A stretch of DNA of 64,000 bases from CADCVT01 sp035940955 (GCA_035940955.1 DASZEJ010000129.1:27133-91132); one strand, 5' to 3'. Shown: positions 9,094 to 18,325, counted from the stretch's first letter. Translations and numbers: made by a program. The notes: generated by a model from the sequence alone, not told the origin.

Positions 9094-10728
9094 ATGTCGA
9101 CCGAGACCTCCGCCGCCACGCTGCACGGCGGCCGCCTGATCGCCCGGCGCCTGAAGGCTCACGGCGTGACGAAGCTGTTCACGCTGTCGGGCGGCCACCT
9201 GTTCTCGATCTACGACGGCTGCCGCGAGGAGGGCATCGACATCGTCGACGTGCGCCACGAGCAGAGCGCGGCGTTCGCGGCGGAGGGGTGGGCGAAGGTC
9301 ACGCGGCAGCCGGGCGTCGCGGCGCTGACCGCCGGCCCGGGCGTCACGAACGGCATGAGCGCGCTCGCGTCGGCGCAGCAGAACAACTCGCCGATGCTCG
9401 TGCTCGGGGGCCGGGCGCCGGCGATGCGCTGGGGCCAGGGCTCGCTGCAGGAGATCGACCACGTGCCGTTCGTGCGGCCGCTCGTCAAGCTCGCGGCGAC
9501 GGCCGACTCCACGGCGGAGATCCCCGGGCTGGTGGACGAGGCGCTGGCCGCGGCCGTGACGCCGTTCTCCGGCCCCGCGTTCCTCGACTTCCCGCTCGAC
9601 CACGTCTTCATGGAGGCCCCCGAGCCGCCCGACGCCCCCGCGCTGCCGGAGCCGTGGACGGGACCGGCCGCCGAGGGCGTCGAGGCGGCCGCCGCGCTCC
9701 TGCGCGACGCCGAGCGCCCGGTGATCATGGCCGGGACGAACCTGTACTGGGGGCGCGGCGAGGAGGCGCTGCTGCGGCTGGCCGAGCGGCTGCGGATCCC
9801 CGTCTTCCTCAACGGCCTGGCCCGCGGCTGCGTGCCCGCCGACCACGAGCTCTCCTTCTCGCGCGCGCGGTCGGCGGGGCTGAAGGAGGCGGACGTCGCC
9901 CTGGTCGTCGGCGTGCCGATGGACTTCCGGCTCGGGTTCGGGCAGGCGTTCGGGGAGGACACCGAGATCGTCGTCGTGCAGCCGGCCGAGCCGGCGCGCG
10001 ACCACCCGCGGCGCGTGGCGGCCGAGCTGTACGGTGCGCTGCCCGCGACGCTGGAGGCGCTGGGGTCGGGCGCGTCCGTCGACCACGAGCCGTGGATCGC
10101 GCACCTGCGCGCGGTCGAGACGTCGAAGCGCGAGGCGGAGCGGGCCGAGCTGGACGACGACCGCTCCCCGCTCCATCCGATGCGGGTCTACCGCGAGCTG
10201 GCGGCGGTGCTCGACCGCGACGCGATCGTCATCGGCGACGGCGGCGACTTCGTGTCGTTCGCGGGGCGCGTGGTCGACACGTACCAGCCGGGGTGCTGGC
10301 TCGACCCGGGGCCGTTCGGCTGCCTGGGCAGCGGCCCGGGCTACGCGCTCGCCGCGAAGCTCGCGTTCCCCTCGCGGCAGGTGGTCCTCCTGCTGGGGGA
10401 CGGAGCCTTCGGCTTCGCGGGGATGGAGTTCGACACGCTCGCGCGCCACGGCGTCGGGGTGGTGGGCGTGATGGGCAACAACGGGATCTGGGCGCTGGAG
10501 AAGCACCCGATGGAGTTCCTGTACGGCTACAGCGTCGCCGCCGACCTCGTGCCCGAGCGCCGCTACGACCAGGCGGTCGAGGCGCTCGGCGGGCACGGCG
10601 AGCTCGTGCGCGCGCCGGCGGAGCTGCGTCCGGCGCTGGAGCGGGCGCTCGCGGCGGGGAGGCCGGCGCTCGTGAACGTGCTCACCGACCCGACCGTCGT
10701 GTATCCCCGCCGATCGAACCTGGCCTGA
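9094..10728 (+). CDS. thiamine-diphosphate-dependent enzyme, acetolactate synthase-like
   Basis: This 544-residue protein starts at ATG 9094. It has the three-domain ThDP fold: an N-terminal pyrimidine-binding domain with the catalytic Glu56 (VRHEQSAAFAAEGWAKV), a central domain at about 190-320, and a C-terminal PP domain. The ThDP/Mg motif is GDG (435-437) followed by NN (462-463) in LGDGAFGFAGME...MGNNGIW. Length and motif spacing fit acetolactate synthase, benzoylformate decarboxylase and oxalyl-CoA decarboxylase relatives. No small IlvN subunit or ilvC is nearby, so a catabolic 2-oxoacid or acyl-CoA decarboxylase/lyase is at least as likely as branched-chain synthesis. A strong hairpin follows the stop. 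Confidence 0.85.
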   Translation: MSTETSAATLHGGRLIARRLKAHGVTKLFTLSGGHLFSIYDGCREEGIDIVDVRHEQSAAFAAEGWAKVTRQPGVAALTAGPGVTNGMSALASAQQNNSPMLVLGGRAPAMRWGQGSLQEIDHVPFVRPLVKLAATADSTAEIPGLVDEALAAAVTPFSGPAFLDFPLDHVFMEAPEPPDAPALPEPWTGPAAEGVEAAAALLRDAERPVIMAGTNLYWGRGEEALLRLAERLRIPVFLNGLARGCVPADHELSFSRARSAGLKEADVALVVGVPMDFRLGFGQAFGEDTEIVVVQPAEPARDHPRRVAAELYGALPATLEALGSGASVDHEPWIAHLRAVETSKREAERAELDDDRSPLHPMRVYRELAAVLDRDAIVIGDGGDFVSFAGRVVDTYQPGCWLDPGPFGCLGSGPGYALAAKLAFPSRQVVLLLGDGAFGFAGMEFDTLARHGVGVVGVMGNNGIWALEKHPMEFLYGYSVAADLVPERRYDQAVEALGGHGELVRAPAELRPALERALAAGRPALVNVLTDPTVVYPRRSNLA

Positions 10729-10758
10729 GCCGGCGGGCGGGCGGGCGGGCGCCGAAAT

Positions 10759-10788
10759 GGAAACCGCCCCCCGAGGGGGGCGGCTTCC
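10759..10788. terminator. strong GC hairpin between ThDP gene and the convergent fusion gene
   Basis: CCGCCCCCC (10764-10772) pairs with GGGGGGCGG (10775-10783), and GGAA/TTCC extend the stem outside one mismatch. The stem reads GGAAA...TTCC and could act in both directions between the plus-strand gene ending at 10728 and the minus-strand gene ending at 11001. I see no gene or RNA in 10789-11000. Confidence 0.7.
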
Positions 10789-11000
10789 GAAGTGGCCCCG
10801 TCAGGACGGGCAGGGGTACGTGCCTTGAAAGGGCCGATGGGTCGGTCGAGCGGCGGGAGGCGCCGTCTATGCGGCTTCGCTCGACCTATGCGGCCGGTTG
10901 GAGCAATGCTCTTCCCCAGCCGCGAACGAGTATCGATCGATCCTGCCGCGGTTCCCATCGAACATTCGTCGAGTCGCGGTTGAGAAAGTCGGTACGTGCG

Positions 11001-12866
11001 CTATTGCGCAGCGCTCCGCCGCAGGGCGGCGCCGCGCAGGACGTCGTGCTCCGACACCTCGACCTCGTCCAGGCCGAACGCGCGCAGGACCTGGATGAGG
11101 ATGGCGACCCCGGCGACGATCGTGGGGGCGCGGTCGGGGTGCAGGCCGGCGACGTTCCGGCGGTCGTCGTTCGGCATCTGGGCGAGCCGGGCCAGGAGTT
11201 CCTCCAGGCGGCCGAGGGGGATGCGGTGGCCGTGGACCTGCTGCGGGTCGTGGTGGGCGCTTCGCTCCCCCGCCTCCCGCCCCGGATTGCACAGGTCGAT
11301 CGCGCCCGCCGACGTCGCGGTGCCCGCGACGGCGATCGCGGTGTGGACGGAGTCGCGGACGCTGTCCGGCACCTCGTTCTCGACGGTCTGCCGGACCTCG
11401 CTCGCGAGCGCGCCCAGCTCGTCCGGGTGCGGCGGGTCGGAGTGCAGGTGGCGCTCGGTCTGGCGCACGACCCCGACCTGCATCGAGACGTGGAAGGAGA
11501 CGTCGTCCGCGTGCCCGACCACGACCTCGGTCGAGCCGCCGCCGATGTCCACGACCGCAAGCTCCGTGTCGCCCGGCCGCGTGGCGCGCTCGCTCGTGGC
11601 GCCCAGGAAGGTCAGGGCGGCCTCCTCGTCGCCGTCGATCGTGTGGGCGTCGAGGCCGTAGCGGTCGCGGACGGCCTGGGTGAACTCCGCGCCGTTCGCG
11701 GCGTCGCGGACGGCGCTGGTCAGCACCGCGGTCGTCGTGTCGGCGCGGTGCGCGTCGATCTGGGCGCGGTAGTCGTCGAGGACGGCGAAGACGCGGTCCA
11801 TCGCCTCCCCGGCGAGCGCGCCGGTCGAGTCCACCCCCTGCCCGAGCCTCGTTACGCGAGACTCGCGGGCCAGCTCGTTCGCGATCCGGCCGTCGTGGAC
11901 GTCGGCGATGAGCAGGCGGGTGGAGTTCGTTCCGATGTCGACGACGGCGACGCGCATGGCCGGGCGCGGCGGAGGCGACCCAGCGGGGTGCGGCAGCGGT
12001 CGCCCCTCCAGGCCGGCCAGGAGGTTGTCCACGGCGAGGTCGGCCATGCGCTCGCGGGTGGTGTGGGTGGCCGAGCCGATGTGGGGGACGACGAGGGCGG
12101 TCGGGGTCTCGTAGAGGGGGTGGTCGGGCGGGAGCGGCTCGGGGTCCGTGACGTCGAGGGCGGCGCCGCCGATGGCGTTCGCCTGCAGCGCCCGCGTCAG
12201 CGCGTCCGTGTCGACCAGCCCCCCGCGCGCGGTGTTCACCAGGATCGCGGTCGGCTTCATGGCGGCGAGGGCGGCGGCGTCGACGAGGTGCTTCGTCTCG
12301 CTCGTGAGCGGGGCATGGAGCGAGACCACGTCCGCTTCCTTCAGGGCCTCGTGGAGAGGCGTCTCCCGCGTGACCGCGACGACGCGCATCCCGAACGCCT
12401 CCGCGCGCCGCGCGACCGCCCGCCCGATCCGCCCGAACCCGACGACGGCGAGCGTGGCGCCGCGAAGCTCCATCCCCAGCCACCCGGCGGGCTCCCACGT
12501 ATGCCAGTTCCCGGCGCGGGCGTCCTGCGCCGCTTGGGGAAGGTTGCGGGCCGCGGCGAGGATCAGCGCGAAGGCGAGGTCGGCCGTCGCGTCGGTGAGC
12601 ACCCCGGGCGTCGTCCCGACGACGATGCCCCGCTCGCGCGCCGCGTCGAGGTCGACGTTGTCCGCCCCGACGGCGTAGTTCGAGATCACCCTGAGCTTCG
12701 GCGCTCGTTCGAGGAGCCCGCCGTCGACCCGATCAGTCAGCAGGCACAGCAGCCCCTCCGCCCCGGCGATGTGCTCGTCGACGCCGCCGGTCACCACGTC
12801 GTGCACGGCCGCCAGCCGGTCCAGCGCGGGGAAGGGCAGAGGTCGAGTGACGAGGACGCGAGCCAT
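11001..12866 (-). CDS. D-2-hydroxyacid dehydrogenase fused to Ppx/GppA phosphatase (single frame)
   Basis: One uninterrupted frame of 621 residues from ATG 12866 to TAG 11001-11003. Residues 1 to about 295 are a D-glycerate/hydroxypyruvate-reductase-type dehydrogenase with a complete NAD motif (LAVVGFGRIGRAVARRAEAFG) and catalytic Arg (LVNTARGGLVD), Glu (DPEPLPPDHPL) and His (VVPHIGSATHTT). It ends in the usual DNLLAGLEGRPLPHP tail. A short Pro linker (SPPPRPA) leads without a stop into residues about 304-621, a Ppx/GppA domain with phosphate-binding loops VVDIGTNSTRLLIADV and AVVDIGGGSTEVVVG and the E of DGDEEAALTFLGA. Each half has normal full length. The Ppx half alone would start at Met 11957, but nothing terminates the first half, so a fusion protein is the direct reading. 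A lost base or sequencing indel at the junction is the alternative. Confidence 0.85.
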   Translation of the reverse strand: MARVLVTRPLPFPALDRLAAVHDVVTGGVDEHIAGAEGLLCLLTDRVDGGLLERAPKLRVISNYAVGADNVDLDAARERGIVVGTTPGVLTDATADLAFALILAAARNLPQAAQDARAGNWHTWEPAGWLGMELRGATLAVVGFGRIGRAVARRAEAFGMRVVAVTRETPLHEALKEADVVSLHAPLTSETKHLVDAAALAAMKPTAILVNTARGGLVDTDALTRALQANAIGGAALDVTDPEPLPPDHPLYETPTALVVPHIGSATHTTRERMADLAVDNLLAGLEGRPLPHPAGSPPPRPAMRVAVVDIGTNSTRLLIADVHDGRIANELARESRVTRLGQGVDSTGALAGEAMDRVFAVLDDYRAQIDAHRADTTTAVLTSAVRDAANGAEFTQAVRDRYGLDAHTIDGDEEAALTFLGATSERATRPGDTELAVVDIGGGSTEVVVGHADDVSFHVSMQVGVVRQTERHLHSDPPHPDELGALASEVRQTVENEVPDSVRDSVHTAIAVAGTATSAGAIDLCNPGREAGERSAHHDPQQVHGHRIPLGRLEELLARLAQMPNDDRRNVAGLHPDRAPTIVAGVAILIQVLRAFGLDEVEVSEHDVLRGAALRRSAAQ

Positions 12867-12882
12867 GGGTAGAGCCTGCCGT

Positions 12883-13023
12883 ATGGAGACGCAGGACAAC
12901 CGAGACGAGCAACTCGAGAGCCAGCCCGACGAGACCCCGGAGGAGTTCGCCGAGAAGGTGGAGAACGACCCCTCGACGGCAAGCTCCGGCGACGACGAGC
13001 TCGAGCAGGTCCGAGGCGGATAG
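12883..13023 (+). CDS. small acidic protein, unknown function
   Basis: This 46-residue frame starts at ATG 12883, 16 bp from the divergent start of the dehydrogenase-Ppx gene. The sequence is acidic and probably disordered (METQDNRDEQLESQPDETPE, then EEFAEKVENDPSTASS and DDELEQVRGG). The stop at 13021-13023 is followed 2 bp later by the next small gene, which supports real translation. I do not recognise a family. Confidence 0.5.
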   Translation: METQDNRDEQLESQPDETPEEFAEKVENDPSTASSGDDELEQVRGG

Positions 13024-13025
13024 CG

Positions 13026-13250
13026 GTGCCATTGCTCGCCGACATCCTCATCCTCGCCCAGGAGCGCGGCACCCAGGAGCCACCCGACGAAGGCATCGGA
13101 ATCGGCCTCATCATCGCCGGCTTCCTCATCTTCCTCCTCGTAGCGGCCCTGATCCTCATGGCGTTCCGCATGTACTCGAGGCGGACGGGAGAGACAGGCC
13201 CGGACCGCGAGCCGCACAAGCCGGGGCACGTGGGGAGGCTGGGGGACTGA
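13026..13250 (+). CDS. small single-span membrane protein
   Basis: This 74-residue protein starts at GTG 13026, 2 bp after the preceding small gene. One hydrophobic helix (GIGLIIAGFLIFLLVAALIL) sits between an acidic N-terminal part and a basic C-terminal tail (RMYSRRTGETG), predicting an N-out, C-in orientation. Function is unknown; the spacing suggests co-expression with the 46-residue protein. Confidence 0.55.
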   Translation: MPLLADILILAQERGTQEPPDEGIGIGLIIAGFLIFLLVAALILMAFRMYSRRTGETGPDREPHKPGHVGRLGD

Positions 13251-13296
13251 GCCGCGGCGCGCGGCGCGCGCGGGCGCGGAGCGACCCTCGGGCCCC

Positions 13297-13326
13297 TTGC
13301 CGCCGAACGCGACCCAGCGCTATACT
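13297..13326 (+). promoter_or_regulatory. sigma70-type promoter of the initiator tRNA
   Basis: The -35 box TTGCCG (13297-13302) and -10 box TATACT (13321-13326) are separated by 18 bp. Transcription should begin near 13333, a few bases before the tRNA at 13340. It is the clearest housekeeping-type promoter in the window. Confidence 0.75.
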
Positions 13327-13339
13327 CCGCCGTCCACGC

Positions 13340-13413
<74 letters not shown>

Positions 13414-13421
13414 CTCAACAG

Positions 13422-13447
13422 AAGGCCCGCAACCGCGGGCCTTTCTT
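13422..13447 (+). terminator. intrinsic terminator after tRNA-fMet
   Basis: AGGCCCGC (13423-13430), loop AACC, GCGGGCCT (13435-13442), followed by TTCTT. It is an eight-pair perfect stem plus an outer A:T pair and a T-rich tail, 8 bp after the tRNA. The convergent helicase gene ends at 13510 and could use the same hairpin in reverse. Confidence 0.85.
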
Positions 13448-13509
13448 GTACTCGCAGCCCTCTTCCTGGATGGGCCCGTGGCCTCAATGCGGTCTTATTT
13501 CCGCGGCTC

Positions 13510-16500
13510 TCACGACGAGCCCAGGAACGCCTGCCGCGCGAGGTTCTCGATCTCATGCGAGTCGATTCCGCCCTCCTCCGTCGACCAGACGAGCGTCCCT
13601 GAGGCACCGCCGCCCTCCGTCCACGGGAGAATGTCGTGGTCGCGGTACCACCCGAGCTTCGCCTCCCAATCGGCGCGGTATCCGGCGAGGTCCAGCATGC
13701 CCAGATGCTCCCAGTAAGCGGGCGGTCCGCTGGACCGGCGAATCGTGAAGTCCGGCTCCCGCACCGTGCCATCAGGCATCCGCAGGAGCTCCTCGTACGT
13801 GTACTCGACGCCGAGGTCGCGGAGCGTGTTCGCCACGATCACCTCGGACTTCGAGCGCATAAGTTCCTCGTTTCGGGAGCGGTGGACATGAGAACCGTCG
13901 AGGATCCGCCCCTCCGGTGTCATGAACGGGTCGGGCGGCCGGAACAGGCAGGTCAGGCGCCGGGCGGTCTCGGATCGCGCGGGATCCGAGAGCTCGAGAA
14001 GCTCCATCGGCTCGCCCTGCACCAGCAGCACCGCGCGACCGCGGTGGCGCGTGGATGCGGTGTAAAGCAACTCGGGCGACAGCAACGCGGACGGCTTCGG
14101 CACGACGACAAACGTCGTCTCGAACTGCGATCCCTGAGCCTTGTGGACGGTGATCGCGTATGCGACGTCCAGGAGGTCTGCGCGATCGGACTCGCGGTTC
14201 AGCTCGTTTTCCCAGAACGTGAACCGCAAACCCGGCTGCGTGGAGAACTCGAGCCACAGTCCGATGGCAGCTCCGTTCTTCTTCGGCCAGCCGACCGCGA
14301 TGCCGATCTCGCCGTTCGCGACGTCGCTGTCGACGTCTTCGCCGGTGGCGATGCGCCGCGCCCCGCGGGGGTGGTTCGCGACGCACATCACTTTGTCGTG
14401 AAAGAGGACCTCGCCTGGGCCCATTGGGTCCGGCAGCGCGACGGTCTGCCGGGCGCGTGCGGCATCACCGGACCGCCACGTCCGCCGAATCATCCGGTTG
14501 AGCCCGACGACGCCGCCCGGTCGCGATCGAACCGGGCTCAGGATCTGCCACAGCTCGGCGCCGCGGCCTGCGGTGCCGAACTCGAAGGAGACGCCGCGAG
14601 GGCCGTCCGTGGCCCCGAGCGAACGCTTCAACGCGTCGGCGTCGCCGTTCCCGAGCTGGAGGCTGCTGTCGTTGCGAAGGATGTCCGCGATCTTTTCGTG
14701 GAGATCATCCTCGTCGCTCCACGAGATCACACTGACGGTGCCGTCACCGCCACCGGAGACCACCCGGGCCCAGGCCTGATCGGCGCCCGCGGGGGTGGCG
14801 TCCGCGGCGAAGCACGCCGCGACCGCGGCGTCGTCACGGGCGCCGGCGGCGCCGTCGCGTGCCCGCTGACGACGGCCGATCGTGAGCTCGGCCACCCCGC
14901 CACCCGACTCGGGCGCCGCGGTCGCCCGAAGGTGCGCGACCAGATCGGCGAAAGGCCGGCCCGCGCCGATCGGCGGCAACTGCCGGTGGTCGCCGCACAA
15001 GATCAGCCGCTCGGGCGCGCGGAGCGACTCAATCAGCGCCGCGAGCATCTCCTCCGTGAGCATGGACGCTTCGTCGACGATCACCGTGCGAACGCCGCCG
15101 AACCGCATGCCGTCCCTGTTCAGGAAGTAGCCACGCTCCCAGGTCCACCGTTCAGCCTTCTTCAGGAACTGCGCCAGCGTCCGCGCCTGTGCCCCCGCCT
15201 TGTCCCCTAGTTGAACGCGCGCCTTGCCCGTCGGCGCTAGCAGGAGGACGTTGCCAGCGATGGTCGGATCGGAGCAGAGCGCGCGCAACATTGTGGTCTT
15301 GCCCGTGCCGGCCGGCCCGACCAGTGCGGCGATGCGCGACCGCGCGAGCGTCGCAAGCGCTGCGGCCTTCTCCTTCCGGGCTCGCACCTCGAGGTCCAGC
15401 TCTGGATCGCCAGACGGTGGCAACTCCTCGTCGATGGCGCCGTCGATGAGCGCGTCCCAGGAGGCGCTCGCCGCCAGAGGACCATCGTCGATACGCCCTC
15501 GAACCTCTCCCGCTATGACGTCCGTGACCGCCGCCAGACGATCCAGTTGCCACGCACGGCCGCGACCTTCCGCTACGGCTCGCTCGAGGAGCACAGGCTC
15601 AAACTCCTCGGCGGCCAGCTCGAACTGGTCGGTCGTCGGGTCGCAGCGCGGGTCGAGGTCTACCTTCGCGAGGCGCTTGCGGAGGCCTGCCTCATCGAGC
15701 AGCGTATGGCCCTCGTCAGTGGCCTTCTCGAGGACGGCTACGGACGCGGCACGGATGCGGCGGTCATCCACCGACTCCTCGACCGGCTCGGGAAGCGGGT
15801 CGTAGTCGAGCGCGGCTCGGGCTGCGGCGTCCCGCGGGAAGAGGCCGCGATCGATCGTGCGGAACCCGACCGCGTCCCTGGCGGCACGATCGAGCTCGTA
15901 GGCCAGGTACGGGTTCTCGAGGACCTCCCGCGGCGCGACCGGCCGCGTGTCGCGGTCGAAGAGCCGACGTGCCTGCGGCGACGAGAGCGCGAAGCGCGAG
16001 AGCAAGCGAACGAGGTCGTACTCGTCCGCGCTGCCACGAAGGCGTTCCCATCGCTTGCGGCTCATGCGGCCGAGCAGGCCAGCGGCCGGGCCACGGCCGC
16101 GCGTCGCACCATCGACGGCCTGTTCGAGCGCCGGCCACGGATTCGCCGAAGGGTCTGTCATCGACTTGAGCACGCGGTAGGCGAGCACCGGCCCGCGCTC
16201 CAAGCCTGCAGCCGCCAAGACAGGGCCCATGCCGGGATAGGCGCCGCGTGCCTCCCATGCCTCCGCGACGCGGTCGCCGAGCCAGTCAGCGACCTGGTCC
16301 CACGGCCCGTCAACGACACCGGGGAGGAGGTCGACAGCGCGAGCGAGTTCGGTGAGTGCGGCGATCGCAGCGTCGTGCTCGACCCGCTCCGTGACGTAGG
16401 AGAACTCGTCGAAGTGGTCGGCCGGCGCGACGGCCACGAACGGGTCCAGGTCCGCGCCCTGCAGAGCCGGGCTCCGGAGTAGCTCGTGATACGGCAGGAG

Positions 16501-17256
16501 GAACCCGTCCTCGAACGTCGGCCGGATGGAGTGGCAAACGCCGCGCTCCCATATGACAGCGCGCAGCGGGCCCTTGCCGCGGTACGACCACTCGAGTGGT
16601 GGGAGAACCTCCTTGACGCGGCCGACGCCGAGGAGGATGCGGCCCCCTGGCGGCCGTTCCTCCAGGAGCGGGACGTCCTTCGCATAGATGAAGACGAGCG
16701 AGCGCTCAGGCACAACGCCCGAGAAGAACGAGTCGAGGAGCGCCAGCTGGTTCCGATGATCCTGGACCCAGTCCCTTGCCTTCGGGGTCCTGATGATCGC
16801 CGAGGCCGCCTCCTCGAGCTCCTCGTCGTAGTTGATGCCCCAGAGGCGGAGCCGGTCGGAGATTTCACCGCGCATGACCCACCTAAATGGCGTCGCCTCG
16901 AGGCTGTACGCCGGCATGCGGTGGACCGTCTTGTCGAAGTGCGCGTGGGACTCGGTCCATCCACCCGAGTACGGGTGCTCGCGGACGATCGAGAACGCGT
17001 TCGGACGCATGAAGCCCGCCCGCTCGAAGACGCACGGCGGTACCCGCTCGCGGGGCAGCTCGGTCCACGCCGTGCCACGATCGTCCTCCTCTGTGTCCGC
17101 GTCCTTGTTCTCGTAGACGTTCTTGAGGACGGTGCAGGAGTGGTTCGCCGCGGGCTCAGCGCACACGCGACCCGTCCAGTCAGTGTCGTGCCAGGCGACG
17201 CGGGCCGAGAGGTGAGCCGGTGGGAGCTCGACGGCGTCCGCGGAGAGCTGACTCAC
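13510..17256 (-). CDS. large RecD-like helicase (AAA_30/UvrD_C_2) with C-terminal PD-(D/E)XK-like nuclease domain
   Basis: This 1,248-residue protein starts at GTG 17256. Residues 1 to about 600 match no family I know and include aromatic-rich stretches (PPCVFERAGFMRPNAFSIVR, HAHFDKTVHRMPAYSLEATP). The superfamily 1B helicase core has Walker A GPAGTGKTTMLRAL (about 640-655), Walker B VIVDEASMLTEEM (about 724), LILCGDHRQLPPIGAG and the C-terminal VAYAITVHKAQGSQFETTFV (about 1030) with LYTASTRHRG. The last about 110 residues look like a restriction-fold nuclease: KSEVIVANTL, then EPDFTI, then YWEHLGML and a downstream Lys. It lies in the island next to a type III restriction-modification pair, suggesting phage or plasmid defence. 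It is RecD-like but is not a standard RecD2, which is about 740 residues. Confidence 0.85.
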   Translation of the reverse strand: MSQLSADAVELPPAHLSARVAWHDTDWTGRVCAEPAANHSCTVLKNVYENKDADTEEDDRGTAWTELPRERVPPCVFERAGFMRPNAFSIVREHPYSGGWTESHAHFDKTVHRMPAYSLEATPFRWVMRGEISDRLRLWGINYDEELEEAASAIIRTPKARDWVQDHRNQLALLDSFFSGVVPERSLVFIYAKDVPLLEERPPGGRILLGVGRVKEVLPPLEWSYRGKGPLRAVIWERGVCHSIRPTFEDGFLLPYHELLRSPALQGADLDPFVAVAPADHFDEFSYVTERVEHDAAIAALTELARAVDLLPGVVDGPWDQVADWLGDRVAEAWEARGAYPGMGPVLAAAGLERGPVLAYRVLKSMTDPSANPWPALEQAVDGATRGRGPAAGLLGRMSRKRWERLRGSADEYDLVRLLSRFALSSPQARRLFDRDTRPVAPREVLENPYLAYELDRAARDAVGFRTIDRGLFPRDAAARAALDYDPLPEPVEESVDDRRIRAASVAVLEKATDEGHTLLDEAGLRKRLAKVDLDPRCDPTTDQFELAAEEFEPVLLERAVAEGRGRAWQLDRLAAVTDVIAGEVRGRIDDGPLAASASWDALIDGAIDEELPPSGDPELDLEVRARKEKAAALATLARSRIAALVGPAGTGKTTMLRALCSDPTIAGNVLLLAPTGKARVQLGDKAGAQARTLAQFLKKAERWTWERGYFLNRDGMRFGGVRTVIVDEASMLTEEMLAALIESLRAPERLILCGDHRQLPPIGAGRPFADLVAHLRATAAPESGGGVAELTIGRRQRARDGAAGARDDAAVAACFAADATPAGADQAWARVVSGGGDGTVSVISWSDEDDLHEKIADILRNDSSLQLGNGDADALKRSLGATDGPRGVSFEFGTAGRGAELWQILSPVRSRPGGVVGLNRMIRRTWRSGDAARARQTVALPDPMGPGEVLFHDKVMCVANHPRGARRIATGEDVDSDVANGEIGIAVGWPKKNGAAIGLWLEFSTQPGLRFTFWENELNRESDRADLLDVAYAITVHKAQGSQFETTFVVVPKPSALLSPELLYTASTRHRGRAVLLVQGEPMELLELSDPARSETARRLTCLFRPPDPFMTPEGRILDGSHVHRSRNEELMRSKSEVIVANTLRDLGVEYTYEELLRMPDGTVREPDFTIRRSSGPPAYWEHLGMLDLAGYRADWEAKLGWYRDHDILPWTEGGGASGTLVWSTEEGGIDSHEIENLARQAFLGSS

Positions 17257-17617
17257 GAGCTACGTCGGGATGAGCTGAGCATAGGAGCGCACTCCATCAG
17301 AGGATCGCCAGCTCGCGCAACGTGCGCTCGCTCGCGGATGCTGCGACCACATGAGCGTGGTTGTTGGCTGCCTAGGGCTGTGTCACGTCGCACTCGCTCC
17401 GCCGCTCCAGTGGCGAGCTGTCAACCACGCGCTCCGTTCGCCTCCGCCGCGTCGAAAGCGGCTCACCGCACAACTCCGCAATGTTATCCGGCCGAGCAGC
17501 GCGACGCCGGCGCAAGCGCCGCTGTCGCTGATGCGGGCGGCCGAAGACCGCAATCTCACCGCGAAGGGAGGCGGTGGGGCAGCGGGCGGCAGTGTGCGAT
17601 GCGATAAACCTGAACGC
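17257..17617. other. 361-bp divergent intergenic region without a recognisable gene
   Basis: This gap separates the minus-strand helicase from the plus-strand 235-residue gene and must hold both promoters. A TTGACA-like hexamer lies on the minus strand at 17424-17419, but no convincing -10 box follows at the normal distance. Base composition is less GC-rich than in the core regions. I find no tRNA, repeat or strong terminator here. Confidence 0.4.
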
Positions 17618-18325
17618 ATGGAGCCAAATCAACTCCTCGTGGCGCTTCTCCAGGCCACCGAGCACTGGGAAAACGACCCGCGGCACGCACGGTGGGACGG
17701 AACCTTCATCTCGTTCGTCAACGCCCGCGGGCTCAAGCCGCCGCTCCTTGGAGCCGCTGCTGAGTCCACGATTCGCGAAGCGCTCGTTGACGACCTTGCG
17801 GACCGCGGGTTAGTGCGCATGTTCCCGCAGCAGCCACAAGCGGGGATTGCACGCAAGTTCGCGCTCACGGAGGAGGGCCGGCGGCAAGCACGGGCGGCTG
17901 GGAGAACCGTTGCCACAAGCGACGCTGTAGACCTGTCGTGGCCGATCCTGGCGGCTCGACTTCGGGCCTTCGTCGAGCAGTACGAGCGCGCGGGCGCGCC
18001 CGAGCGCGGGCTGCCGTTGAGCGAGGACGATTCGTCCGCTGCGCACCTGCGTCACCTCCTCGCGACCGGCTATCTCGAGCGGACGGAGTTCAGCTACGAC
18101 CAGCAGGATTTCCTCCGACCAACGGAGCGTGCCTTCTCGATTACGCGCGCCTGGCCGTCTGCTGAGGCAGCGGCTGCAGCGGCGTTGGATGATCTCGTGA
18201 CAGCGCTCGGCAAGCGGGACGACCCGGCATCGCGCTCCGCAAGGGAGCACTTGACAACTGGGGGGCGCGATCTGTTCGTGGAGGTGGTCGCCGCCGCGAT
18301 TGCCAAGCAGGCGGGCGTTGGGTGA
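17618..18325 (+). CDS. unknown 235-residue island protein
   Basis: The start chosen is ATG 17618 (MEPNQLLVALLQATEHWEND); the frame is open further upstream but that part is low-quality. The protein is mostly helical and soluble. The segment IREALVDDLADRGLVRMF followed by ARKFALTEEGRRQARAAG has the rhythm of a winged helix (helix, turn, then a LTEEGR wing). It may therefore be a DNA-binding component or regulator, but the match is only by eye. It sits between the divergent helicase and the type III methyltransferase, 223 bp upstream of the latter. It could be an accessory factor of the defence island. Confidence 0.6.
   Translation: MEPNQLLVALLQATEHWENDPRHARWDGTFISFVNARGLKPPLLGAAAESTIREALVDDLADRGLVRMFPQQPQAGIARKFALTEEGRRQARAAGRTVATSDAVDLSWPILAARLRAFVEQYERAGAPERGLPLSEDDSSAAHLRHLLATGYLERTEFSYDQQDFLRPTERAFSITRAWPSAEAAAAAALDDLVTALGKRDDPASRSAREHLTTGGRDLFVEVVAAAIAKQAGVG

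Noticed and set aside
10789..11000. Possible small RNA downstream of the ThDP gene.
   Set aside because: No conserved RNA structure or promoter-terminator pair could be identified apart from the hairpin at 10759-10788.
11001..11957. Ppx/GppA as a separate gene starting at ATG 11957.
   Set aside because: There is no stop between it and the dehydrogenase and no Shine-Dalgarno before the ATG, so a fusion is the direct reading.
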